This document shows, piece after piece, positions 1 through 6,660 of a stretch of 11,627 nt of DNA (its first letter is position 1; every line of letters starts with the position of its first letter). The notes under the pieces are model-generated. The model saw nothing but the letters and a program-made list of their open reading frames with translations. It did no database searches and was not told where the DNA came from. The stretch lies in NCBI GenBank assembly GCA_030731685.1, contig JANQTO010000407.1:1-11627 (forward strand), in the 5' to 3' direction. This DNA comes from Nonlabens sp. GTDB lineage: Bacteria > Bacteroidota > Bacteroidia > Flavobacteriales > Flavobacteriaceae. The position numbers and the translations under genes are program-made.

Positions 1-269
1 TTGCGTTTTATGGAACCTGCGTCCTCAATTTCGTCTTTGGTACGCTCTATTTGTTTGGTGATTTCGTTAATGTCTTTTGTAAAGCCGTGCTCGTCTGCGC
101 TTTTTGTGATTTCATTTTTGATATCATCAGTAGCATTGCGCACTGTTTTCATGACTTTAGCAAGTCCACGTGCAATTTCTGGTATCTTGTCAGACCCAAA
201 AACAAGAACAACCACGAGCAGTATAAAAAATACTTCGGTTGTTCCTATGAAAAGTGGTACGTAAATCAT
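1..269 (-). CDS. tatA: Sec-independent (twin-arginine) translocase subunit, TatA/TatB type, 3' end outside window
   Basis: This is the N-terminal 89 residues of a TatA/TatB (MttA/Hcf106) family protein, the pore- or receptor-forming subunit that exports folded twin-arginine proteins across the inner membrane. A very short N-terminus is followed by one membrane helix (about residues 10-25) with a polar Glu at its start (E12). Next come the family hinge Phe-Gly (F24-G25) and an amphipathic helix with the typical KIPEIARGLAK sequence (28-38), then a charged, probably helical tail (NATDDIKNEI and beyond). The ATG at 269 is the only sensible start and lies just behind a promoter-like box at 274-281. 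Whether it works as TatA or TatB cannot be decided here; flavobacteria commonly annotate this form as tatA. The stop codon lies left of the window. Confidence 0.9.
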   Translation of the reverse strand, partial: MIYVPLFIGTTEVFFILLVVVLVFGSDKIPEIARGLAKVMKTVRNATDDIKNEITKSADEHGFTKDINEITKQIERTKDEIEDAGSIKR

Positions 270-273
270 AGTG

Positions 274-281
274 CAAATATA
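274..281 (-). promoter_or_regulatory. Bacteroidota-type -7 promoter box before tatA
   Basis: Read on the minus strand this is TATATTTG, a perfect match to the TAnnTTTG -7 consensus of Bacteroidota sigma factors. It ends only four bases before the ATG of the tatA-like gene, so the transcript would be leaderless or nearly so. A -33 element is weak: the best candidate is TTC at 305-307, 23 bases away. The box suggests that tatA has its own promoter despite lying 50 bases behind the lipoprotein gene. Confidence 0.5.
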
Positions 282-319
282 CAATGCGCGATGCGTTGCC
301 CTAAGAAGTTAACCTTAAA

Positions 320-1129
320 TTATGGTAGGTAATTAAAGAATTCAAATCGGGTAGTGGACGACCCGCTGGCGGTTGTAATAATTTCTCTGCTATTGGGAAA
401 ATTATCATCTCGCAAGGAGTAATTAATGGTAGCATTGCTTTGCAAGATACCGCTCACAAAATCTTGTTGCGTGCTGGGCATCACTCTGGTATACGGAATA
501 AAATCTTCAAATGCTAGAAGCCTAACAAGGTCGTTCATATCACTGAATGCGTTCTGGTTCAAACCGTAGGTAAAACGGGAAGAACGCGCTGTAGTGCCTG
601 TAACCATGTTTATATAGTTGACAGCTGTCACGTTAAAATTAGGGTCAAAACTATAACGTGTGTCCTCAATATTTGTAGAATTGCCCATAGCATCCAGCTC
701 ACTTAGAACTACCCTATTGATGCGGTTTTGCAAATCGGTGAATAGGGTTTTAACTTGGGTGTTTGCTCCTGGGGTATTTATATCTACAGTAATGATATCA
801 TTTCCATACGTGACGTCATACGTAGTTATAATGCCGTTCTCTGTTTTGGTTGCCTGTTGCAGGCTGTTGTTTGCATTATAAACAAGCTCATAGCTAGGCT
901 CGCCAGTGCGGCTGTCCATTATGGTTTCAACCAAATCTTTAGCGTTATAACTTAGGGTTATTGTTCCTACAATGTTTGTGGGGACATCTTGTGCAATTTG
1001 TATGGTAGTAAGCTGGGTTAAATCGCCCACGGGTTCAATAATATCATCGTCCACTGCGCGGTTGTCAAGTGATGGGTCATCACAGGCCATAAGCAGTGCC
1101 ATCAATACAAAAAGGAATCTAAACTTCAT
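320..1129 (-). CDS. Putative lipoprotein of unknown function with beta-strand-rich body
   Basis: This is a 269-residue protein of unknown function. It begins with a lipoprotein signal peptide: a hydrophobic run at residues 4-15 and the lipobox LMAC with the lipidated cysteine at C16. The residues after Cys are acidic (DDPSLDN, then DDD at about 27-29), which in Bacteroidota is compatible with transport to the outer membrane. The body holds short alternating segments such as LSYNAKDLVETI, YELVYNANNSLQQAT and RFTYGLNQNAF, which resemble the loose YD/RHS-like beta repeats seen in many Bacteroidota lipoproteins; this likeness is by eye only. The gene has its own likely promoter (1134-1161) and lies behind the terminator of the M1 peptidase gene. 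No enzyme motif is visible. Confidence 0.8.
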   Translation of the reverse strand: MKFRFLFVLMALLMACDDPSLDNRAVDDDIIEPVGDLTQLTTIQIAQDVPTNIVGTITLSYNAKDLVETIMDSRTGEPSYELVYNANNSLQQATKTENGIITTYDVTYGNDIITVDINTPGANTQVKTLFTDLQNRINRVVLSELDAMGNSTNIEDTRYSFDPNFNVTAVNYINMVTGTTARSSRFTYGLNQNAFSDMNDLVRLLAFEDFIPYTRVMPSTQQDFVSGILQSNATINYSLRDDNFPNSREIITTASGSSTTRFEFFNYLP

Positions 1130-1133
1130 GATG

Positions 1134-1161
1134 CGAATATAATCTTAATACCTAAACACAA
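1134..1161 (-). promoter_or_regulatory. Putative promoter of the lipoprotein gene at 320-1129
   Basis: On the minus strand a TTG at 1161-1159 is followed, after 17 bases, by TATATTCG at 1141-1134, one mismatch from the TAnnTTTG -7 box. The spacing lies within the usual Bacteroidota range. Only four bases separate the box from the ATG at 1129. The -33 part nearly touches the terminator hairpin that ends the upstream M1 gene (1163-1191), so termination and re-initiation are packed back to back. Confidence 0.45.
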
Positions 1162-1162
1162 A

Positions 1163-1191
1163 AAAGCCAGATTCATTGTGAATCTGGCTTT
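1163..1191 (-). terminator. Rho-independent terminator behind the M1 peptidase gene
   Basis: This is a perfect 13-bp inverted repeat (AAAGCCAGATTCA at 1163-1175 and its complement at 1179-1191) with a 3-base loop. Read on the minus strand, the hairpin runs into a T stretch (TTTTTT including the stem end). It sits 24 bases after the M1 stop codon and separates that gene from the lipoprotein gene. Confidence 0.85.
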
Positions 1192-1215
1192 CTAATTTTG
1201 GAGAAGTTGAAAAAC

Positions 1216-3516
1216 CTATTTTTTCATTTCTTCAAATTTGTCCACTTTTGGAGCTTTAGGCCAGGAATTGTTAGAAACATCTATGTCTGCAGTTTCTAGT
1301 TTAGGGTCTATAACGATACCCACAACTTCCTTGTCTGTTGCTTTACTCAGTTTAATTTCCTTATCGCTCAATCTCCAGATTTCCGCTGGGTGCTTAACAG
1401 TTTCTGTGGTGCCATCAGCATAGGTATATTCTATGATAACTGGCATTACAAGACCACCTGGCTTTTCTACGGTGATTTGATAGAAGAACTTAGGAGACTT
1501 CATCGCTTGACGCTCAGCATCTGTAAAGTTTTCCATAAGATATTCTTTCAATGTGCTTACAGCTTCTACTGGTGAAGAACCTTTCATACTTGGCTTAAAC
1601 TCATCGCTGTCTTCTTTTACCATATATACTAATGCTGGTAAACGGTCTTCAGGGATTTTGTTTTCTTCAATGTATTTTTTCATTTCTGCATTACGCTCAC
1701 TAGTTGCATAGAAACGGTCTACGGCTTTAATTCCCATATCATTGAATTGTGTGGTGTAGAACCAACCTCTCCAGAACCAGTCTAAGTCCATAGCACTAGC
1801 GTCTTCCATTGTTCTAAAGAAATCTTCTGGAGTTGGGTGCTTAAACATCCATCTGTTTGAATAGGTGCGGAAAGCATAATCAAACAACTCCCGACCCATA
1901 ACGGTTTCACGAAGAATGTTCAATGCTGTTCCCGGTTTTCCATAAGCATTAGAACCAAACTGATAAACGTTGAGACCTTTACTCATAATAGGAGAAATGT
2001 AACGCTGGTCACCACCCATGTAGGACGTGATATTTGCAGCTGGTCCGCGACGCGATGGGTAAGCATCTAGCCCAGGGATTGCATCAGGATGTGTTTCACC
2101 AAAATCTTGCTCTGCAACGTACTGTACAAAAGTGTTTAAACCTTCATCCATCCATGTCCACTGGCGCTCGTCAGAGTTTACAATCATAGGGAAATAGTTA
2201 TGTCCTACCTCATGGATAATAACGGATATCATTCCGAATTTCACACGGTCGCTATATGTGCCGTCTGGTTCTGGACGACCGTAGTTCCAACAAATCATAG
2301 GGTATTCCATTCCTTGTTGCTTTGCGTGAACAGAGATGGCCTTTTCATAAGGATAGTCAAATGTCATTCTCGAATAAGACTTCAAGGTTTGCGCAACTGC
2401 TCTTGTAGACCACTGCTCCCATAATGGGTTTCCTTCTGGTGGGTAAATAGAAACTGCCATAACATCCTTACCGCCTACTTTTACAGCCATAGCATCTGCC
2501 ACATAACGACGTGAAGATGTCCAGCCAAAATCTCTTACATAGTCAGCTTTAAGCTTCCATGTTTTTGTTTTGTTTTTCTCTCCTGCAAGCATGGCTAGTT
2601 TTTCAGCCTCTTGCTGTGTGCGAATAACTACTGGTGCATCATAACTTTTTGTGGCACGCTCATAACGCTTCATTTCTTCAGACGTGTAAACATCTTTCAT
2701 GTTTTGAAGAGTTCCAGTTCCGTCTAACCAGTGGTCAGCAGGTACGGTGATGTTTACTTCAAATGTTCCAAAGGGAAGAGCAAACTCGTCACGACCCCAG
2801 AACTGGCTGTTTTGCCATCCTTCTACGTCGTTGTAAACACACATTCTAGGATAGAATTGCGCGATAACATAAGTTCTGTGTCCGTCAGGAAATTGCTCAT
2901 AACCACTACGGCCTCCATCTTCTACGTGATTATTAATGTTGTAATCCCACGTGATGTCGAAAGAAAACTTATCGCCTGTTTTCATAGACTTAGGAAGCTC
3001 CACACGCATCATGGTCTGGTTGATCATGTATTGCAGTTTGTTTCCTTTAGAGTCAGTAACTTTTGTGATGTTGAATCCACCATCAAACGGTTCTTTCATG
3101 AACGTCTTTGCAAAGTTGTCCTGGTTTGTATCAAATGGCACGCTTCCTTCTTCACTCATAGGAGATTTAGAATCCTTAGCGCGCACGTTTTGATCTAATT
3201 GTACCCATAAATAATCTAGAACGTCTGGAGAATTGTTTGTGTAGGTAATTGTTTCAGAGCCATAAATATGATGGTTTTCATCATCTAGGCGTATGTCCAT
3301 TTTATAGTCTGCACGTTGCTGGTAATACGCTGGGCCAGGAGCGCCGCTTGCGCTGCGATACTGGTTAGGAGTAGAAAATTCCTGATACAGTTGACGGAAT
3401 TTGTTTGTGTTGTAGTGTTCTTCAGCTTTTGGTTCCTCTTTTGCCTTTTCGTCTTGCGCAAAGGTTGTGAATGAAACCATTAACATACTGAAAAACAAAA
3501 ATTTGATTGCTTTCAT
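1216..3516 (-). CDS. Secreted M1-family zinc metallopeptidase (aminopeptidase N-like)
   Basis: This 766-residue protein has a Sec signal peptide (hydrophobic 4-19, likely cut at FAQ around residue 21), so it should act in the periplasm or outside the cell. The N-terminal part (about 65-340) is the beta-rich M1 domain. The catalytic domain carries the zinc motif HEVGH (435-439) with the third ligand E458 in MDEGL, giving the M1 spacing HEXXH-X18-E. The exopeptidase loop, GAMEN in classic members, appears as GMEYP (402-406), a variant that keeps Met-Glu. A beta-rich C-terminal tail follows without an obvious T9SS sorting domain. The family removes N-terminal residues from peptides; actual specificity is unknown. 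It lies 58 bases behind the DUF6702 gene and probably shares its transcript. The gene ends at a strong terminator. Confidence 0.93.
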   Translation of the reverse strand: MKAIKFLFFSMLMVSFTTFAQDEKAKEEPKAEEHYNTNKFRQLYQEFSTPNQYRSASGAPGPAYYQQRADYKMDIRLDDENHHIYGSETITYTNNSPDVLDYLWVQLDQNVRAKDSKSPMSEEGSVPFDTNQDNFAKTFMKEPFDGGFNITKVTDSKGNKLQYMINQTMMRVELPKSMKTGDKFSFDITWDYNINNHVEDGGRSGYEQFPDGHRTYVIAQFYPRMCVYNDVEGWQNSQFWGRDEFALPFGTFEVNITVPADHWLDGTGTLQNMKDVYTSEEMKRYERATKSYDAPVVIRTQQEAEKLAMLAGEKNKTKTWKLKADYVRDFGWTSSRRYVADAMAVKVGGKDVMAVSIYPPEGNPLWEQWSTRAVAQTLKSYSRMTFDYPYEKAISVHAKQQGMEYPMICWNYGRPEPDGTYSDRVKFGMISVIIHEVGHNYFPMIVNSDERQWTWMDEGLNTFVQYVAEQDFGETHPDAIPGLDAYPSRRGPAANITSYMGGDQRYISPIMSKGLNVYQFGSNAYGKPGTALNILRETVMGRELFDYAFRTYSNRWMFKHPTPEDFFRTMEDASAMDLDWFWRGWFYTTQFNDMGIKAVDRFYATSERNAEMKKYIEENKIPEDRLPALVYMVKEDSDEFKPSMKGSSPVEAVSTLKEYLMENFTDAERQAMKSPKFFYQITVEKPGGLVMPVIIEYTYADGTTETVKHPAEIWRLSDKEIKLSKATDKEVVGIVIDPKLETADIDVSNNSWPKAPKVDKFEEMKK

Positions 3517-3574
3517 GGATTGTTTTTGATTATTAAGCGTTAAAAATAAGGATTAACTAAGTGAAATGTGCTAT

Positions 3575-4174
3575 TTAACTTAATTTTAAGGAATCGGTTT
3601 GCTTTTCTTTGGTCATAAGCAAAGTGACGCGTTTGCCTTGCAGTTTAAAATGCACCATGTTCTTTTGCTCTTCAAATAGCTCTTGGAACGCGATGAATTT
3701 CATGGTTACGCTCGTAGGCTCCTTAGAAACGGGTATTTCTATGTATAGAACCACTTGGTCGTTTTCTATTTCTCCACCCAGATAAATGATATTGCGCTTA
3801 ACGTTGTCAACAGTTAACTCAAGTTTCTTTTCAAGATAGCTCGCTAGCACTGCTTTATTGTCTAGAATATCTTGGTTGTTGTTTAGCACTAATTTTTTTT
3901 GTGATTGTTCAGAAAGTACGTCTTCTAGGTCGTCTATAAAAAAGCGTGTAGTCATTTGGAGTGCCTGGGCTTTACTGCTGTAGGTTACGTTAGAGACTGA
4001 TAAGTAGTACTTGTGTAGGTTGATTGTTTCGCTTTCGCGAAAGCGAGATTCTTCAACACAAATACCACGTGCAACCTTACTATTTTCGGGCAAAATATTT
4101 TCAGCGGCGATTGCTTGAAATTGTAGAACAGTAATTGTAAAAACCGCAATGGCTGTCAAAAGGGGTAATTTCAT
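3575..4174 (-). CDS. DUF6702 family protein, exported
   Basis: This is a 199-residue protein of unknown function. A signal peptide (hydrophobic 3-22, probable cut near AIA/AEN at residues 23-24) points to the periplasm. The core starts at LHKYYLSVSNVTY (from residue 53) and continues with TRFFIDDLEDVL and later YLEKKLELTV, all of which I recognise as the DUF6702 pattern of flavobacteria. The family core normally follows directly after the signal peptide. Here about 30 extra residues intervene, and the palindrome at 4029-4046 encodes part of them (SRFRESE, residues 43-49). The gene precedes the M1 peptidase gene on the same strand, a pairing I recall from other flavobacteria, so a role with that enzyme is possible but unproven. 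Confidence 0.8.
   Translation of the reverse strand: MKLPLLTAIAVFTITVLQFQAIAAENILPENSKVARGICVEESRFRESETINLHKYYLSVSNVTYSSKAQALQMTTRFFIDDLEDVLSEQSQKKLVLNNNQDILDNKAVLASYLEKKLELTVDNVKRNIIYLGGEIENDQVVLYIEIPVSKEPTSVTMKFIAFQELFEEQKNMVHFKLQGKRVTLLMTKEKQTDSLKLS
4029..4046. repeat. 18-bp perfect palindrome containing the CGCTTTCGCGAAAGCG element, copy 1
   Basis: TCGCTTTCGCGAAAGCGA is its own reverse complement. The inner 16 bases (4030-4045) recur exactly at 9181-9196. This copy lies inside the DUF6702 gene, in the frame that reads Arg-Phe-Arg-Glu-Ser, within a segment that appears to be extra compared with the family. Confidence 0.85.
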
Positions 4175-4226
4175 AAATAGATTTTTCTAAAGTGCAAAAT
4201 GTCCAAAACGATATTAGGTAGGCTAG

Positions 4227-4251
4227 GAGTAAAAACAATCATGATTTACTC
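4227..4251 (-). terminator. Weak hairpin behind the small lipoprotein gene, possible terminator
   Basis: GAGTAAA at 4227-4233 pairs with TTTACTC at 4245-4251 around an 11-base loop. It lies 8 bases after the stop of the lipoprotein gene at 4260. The stem is short and AT-rich and no clean T tract follows on the minus strand, so it may only attenuate transcription or be chance. Confidence 0.25.
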
Positions 4252-4259
4252 TTGTCTCT

Positions 4260-4799
4260 TTAATTAAACGGAGTGAGGCGACCTACATAATTTCCATGAA
4301 AACGCACGTCATTTGCATCTAATCCGTCTACCTCTATGATGAAACCTGGACCATTAGGTGTTACTCGCACAAGGCCGCTTACAATAGCAACACCGCTGTT
4401 AAGTTGCATAGAACTATCGAAATTCAACGAATAAGAAACAGTTACATTACCAGAGTTTTGTGCGGTGTCTATACGGTAAATTCCAGATTGTATAGCAATG
4501 TCTGCATTGCCTATAAACGTAAACGATAGCAGGTTGCCCACTCCTTGGAGCACACCGGTCATATCCTGCATGATATTCTCATCAACTACAGTAACTGCTG
4601 TTGAAAAAACATCATTAGAGACTAAGGTTGTAGGGCGATTATATGCTGTTTCTACATTAAAAGTATCAGCTGCATCTGGTCCATAGCAAAATTGGTTTAA
4701 TGTAATAGGTTGTATTTGTCTAGACAAGTCGTCGTCTGAATTACAACCTACTATGCCTGTGGCTATTGTTATAAATGTTAAAAGGATTAATTTTTTCAT
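4260..4799 (-). CDS. Small lipoprotein with surface-export signal, function unknown
   Basis: This is a 179-residue lipoprotein. The signal peptide (residues 3-18) ends in the lipobox GIVGC with the lipidated C19. Directly after it comes NSDDD, which fits the acidic lipoprotein export signal described in Bacteroidota (Ser followed by Asp/Glu residues), so a place on the outer membrane, possibly facing outwards, is likely. The rest has alternating hydrophobic and polar short stretches (for example VTVSYSLNF and GFIIEVDGL), suggesting a beta sandwich, and ends in YVGRLTPFN. No family is recognised. The gene follows the second carboxypeptidase-regulatory-like paralog after only 19 bases, so the two are almost certainly co-transcribed and may form one envelope unit. 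Confidence 0.8.
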   Translation of the reverse strand: MKKLILLTFITIATGIVGCNSDDDLSRQIQPITLNQFCYGPDAADTFNVETAYNRPTTLVSNDVFSTAVTVVDENIMQDMTGVLQGVGNLLSFTFIGNADIAIQSGIYRIDTAQNSGNVTVSYSLNFDSSMQLNSGVAIVSGLVRVTPNGPGFIIEVDGLDANDVRFHGNYVGRLTPFN

Positions 4800-4818
4800 A
4801 GCATTGAAAATTTAATAG

Positions 4819-5640
4819 TTATTGTTTTTTCTGCTTTTTGTAGAGCTCTGAGGTCTCATTTAAAAACTGCAGTAAAGCTAGTTCTTTTTCTGGAGTTAAA
4901 TAGGATTCGTCCAGACCTCTATCCCTAGCAAAATATAGAAATTCATAGAGGTGTTCTTCTTCAATATTTAAGTAGTCCACAAGATACTCGGTGCCGTACT
5001 TATTTTTAACAATGTTCACATCAAATGCCTCTTTTTCCTTAGGTAAAGCGCGTGCGCCGGTGTCTGAGCCATCTAACGGCGTTCCATTAATAACTCCTTT
5101 AGCAAGTCCTACAGCGTCAAAAAAATCTATGCGCGGCTGCGTTTGTTTGAAAGCTTCATTTCTAATGCCATATTCACTGGGCTGTCGCACGCGGTCTGAT
5201 AGTATATTTTCCTTACGATTAACTGCTGCTACACGTATGTTGCGTTCACTTACTTGGTTAATTACAGAGTCCATGGCGACAGTTCTTCTCACTGGAATCA
5301 TAAAAGAGCCATTAGATAAGCGCACCTCGTCGAGTTCGTTAATGCTTTCTTGTAGGTTGATTTTGAGTTTTTTTGATGTGATTGTTTCAATACCTACAAC
5401 AAGTTTAAAATTTGAGAATTGCACTGCTCTAAAGTCTAACTGGTCTCCTTCCTTTACATCTATAAAAAAAGTGCCACCTTCGTTAGTTACCGTGCCTTCA
5501 TAAGAATTTATATTGAAAATAGTTATGCCGCCAAGGTCTTTATCGTCGACACTTGAAATCACACCTTGGATTTGTATGCGGTCATTTTGTGCCGCACAAA
5601 AGGTGCTTAAGATTAGAAATAGTATATAAAAGTTTTTCAA
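4819..5640 (-). CDS. Carboxypeptidase-like regulatory domain protein, paralog B
   Basis: This is a 273-residue exported protein: signal peptide 1-17 with a cut near CAAQ, then a CarboxypepD_reg-like beta sandwich (about 22-90, including GVISSVDDKDLGGITIF, EGTVTNEGGTFFIDV and DFRAVQFSNFKL). This domain is the N-terminal module of SusC-like receptors, but no TonB-dependent plug or barrel follows. The C-terminal half is a separate conserved region containing VRQPSEYGIRNEAF and a charged helical end. It is clearly related along its whole length, and equal in length, to the gene at 5738-6559; only the middle (about 172-203) diverges strongly. The start is TTG at 5640: it matches the ATG of the paralog, and no in-frame ATG exists before the upstream stop. 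The role is unknown; surface or periplasmic scaffold work is a guess. Confidence 0.85.
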   Translation of the reverse strand: MKNFYILFLILSTFCAAQNDRIQIQGVISSVDDKDLGGITIFNINSYEGTVTNEGGTFFIDVKEGDQLDFRAVQFSNFKLVVGIETITSKKLKINLQESINELDEVRLSNGSFMIPVRRTVAMDSVINQVSERNIRVAAVNRKENILSDRVRQPSEYGIRNEAFKQTQPRIDFFDAVGLAKGVINGTPLDGSDTGARALPKEKEAFDVNIVKNKYGTEYLVDYLNIEEEHLYEFLYFARDRGLDESYLTPEKELALLQFLNETSELYKKQKKQ

Positions 5641-5699
5641 AATAGTGCCATTTGAGTAGCAATTTAATGCTTAGTTGCACTCATTACGGTAATGCAAAC

Positions 5700-5714
5700 G
5701 TTATTGATTGTTAA
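5700..5714 (-). promoter_or_regulatory. Upstream element shared by the two paralogs, copy B
   Basis: GTTATTGATTGTTAA (plus-strand reading) begins 60 bases before the start codon of paralog B. The same 15 bases with one change occur at 6621-6635, 62 bases before the start of paralog A. A near-symmetric CATTACGGTAATG lies next to it at 5682-5694. The element may be a regulator site or simply a remnant of duplication. Confidence 0.45.
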
Positions 5715-5737
5715 CGGCACTTAGATAGAAAATGCCA

Positions 5738-6559
5738 TTATTGCTTTTTACGCTCTTTGTAAAGCACTGCGCTTTCCGATAGGAATTGCAACAAATCTAA
5801 TTCTCTTTCAGGCTCAAAAAACGAGTTGTCCAAACCGCGGTCCTTTGCAAAGTACATAAAGTCGTAAAGGTCATCTTGTTCTATTTTTAGGAAATCCACG
5901 AGGTAGTCAGTACTATATTTATTTTTGAGCATGACGACTTCAAATTCCTTTTCATTATTTGCTTGCGTATTGTCGTCTACAGTTATCGCAGTTAAAGCAG
6001 ATCCTAATACAAGGCCAGATAGCATACCTACTAAATTAACCATATTGAAGCGTGGCTGTGATTGCATGAACGCCTCGTTTCTAATAGCATATTCTTCGGG
6101 CTGGCGCACACGATTTGAAAAAGTATTTTCCATACGGTCGTTTGCAGCTACACGTATATTGCGTTCACTCACTTTATCTATTCCTGCATCAATTTCTACG
6201 GTTCTTTTTACCGGAATCATAAAAGAGCCATTTGATATGCGCACTTCGTCAAGTTCGTTAATGCCTTCCTGTAGGTTTAGGACTAGTTTTTTTGAGGAAA
6301 CAGTTTCTTTGCCTACTGTGAGTTTAAAATTAGAAAACTGCACCGCTCTGAAATCTAGCCTATCACCTTCTTTAACATCTATATAGAATGTTCCTTTATC
6401 ATTTGTCACAGTGCCTTCTAGTGACGCATTGTTAAAAACAGTGATTCCTCCAAGTGTTTCCTCACCCGAGGTTATTATCACACCTTCAATTTGAACACGT
6501 TCTCGTTGTCCCATGCTTAATGAGGTGATAAGTAAAAATAAAATATATAGATTTTTCAT
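5738..6559 (-). CDS. Carboxypeptidase-like regulatory domain protein, paralog A
   Basis: This is a 273-residue exported protein and the tandem copy of the gene at 4819-5640. The signal peptide covers about 1-17 (cut near SMGQ). The CarboxypepD_reg-like domain follows (about 22-90, with GGITVFNNASLEGTVTN and DFRAVQFSNFKL). Then come the shared linker INELDEVRISNGSFMIPVKR and the shared VRQPEEYAIRNEAF. The middle at about 172-200 is hydrophobic (LVGMLSGLVLGSALTAI) and differs from paralog B, so it could be an extra membrane-interacting segment. The end (YLVDFLKIEQ to KERKKQ) matches B again. It starts with ATG and is the first gene of the leftward series, facing pepE across a 101-base divergent region. 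No catalytic residues are visible; the carboxypeptidase name refers only to the domain fold. Confidence 0.87.
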   Translation of the reverse strand: MKNLYILFLLITSLSMGQRERVQIEGVIITSGEETLGGITVFNNASLEGTVTNDKGTFYIDVKEGDRLDFRAVQFSNFKLTVGKETVSSKKLVLNLQEGINELDEVRISNGSFMIPVKRTVEIDAGIDKVSERNIRVAANDRMENTFSNRVRQPEEYAIRNEAFMQSQPRFNMVNLVGMLSGLVLGSALTAITVDDNTQANNEKEFEVVMLKNKYSTDYLVDFLKIEQDDLYDFMYFAKDRGLDNSFFEPERELDLLQFLSESAVLYKERKKQ

Positions 6560-6579
6560 GAGGGACTGGTTTATTGATG

Positions 6580-6587
6580 CAATAGTA
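6580..6587 (-). promoter_or_regulatory. Possible -7 box for paralog A
   Basis: On the minus strand this reads TACTATTG, one mismatch from TAnnTTTG, 20 bases before the ATG at 6559. The equivalent place in front of paralog B (5660-5667) reads TTAAATTG, a weaker match that keeps the ATTGC end. There is no clear -33 element. Confidence 0.35.
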
Positions 6588-6601
6588 GCTGTTCTAACCT
6601 G

Positions 6602-6628
6602 TTAATAACGTACGGAAAGTGTTATTAA
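6602..6628. repeat. Inverted repeat in the divergent promoter region, operator-like
   Basis: TTAATAAC (6602-6609) and its complement GTTATTAA (6621-6628) flank an 11-base spacer. The symmetric centre near 6615 lies midway between the starts of paralog A (minus) and pepE (plus). The geometry is that of a site for a dimeric regulator acting on both genes. AT-richness makes chance a real alternative. Confidence 0.35.
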
Positions 6629-6635
6629 TTGTTAA
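6621..6635 (-). promoter_or_regulatory. Upstream element shared by the two paralogs, copy A
   Basis: GTTATTAATTGTTAA (plus-strand reading) matches 14 of 15 bases of the element at 5700-5714 and lies at nearly the same distance from the start codon (62 versus 60 bases). It overlaps the right arm of the inverted repeat at 6602-6628. It also lies 26 bases upstream of the pepE start, so it could affect both directions. Confidence 0.45.
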
Positions 6636-6660
6636 ATTGCTCTCTTAAAGATACGGAATT

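Noticed and set aside
1..332. Plus-strand frames at the left edge (1-264 and 51-332)
   Set aside because: The minus strand encodes a clear TatA/TatB protein over the same bases.
2731..3198. 155-residue open frame on the plus strand, opposite the M1 peptidase gene
   Set aside because: It is antisense to a clearly coding region with intact M1 domain, has no recognisable motif and no promoter; it is a shadow frame.
5770..5781. GCGCTTTCCGAT as a third copy of the palindrome
   Set aside because: It matches only part of one half and is not symmetric.
4991..6386. Long plus-strand frames (4991-5503 and 5925-6386) lying at matching places opposite both paralogs and resembling each other
   Set aside because: Their similarity follows from the homology of the two real genes on the other strand; the products have low-complexity Ser/Thr-rich composition and no known features.
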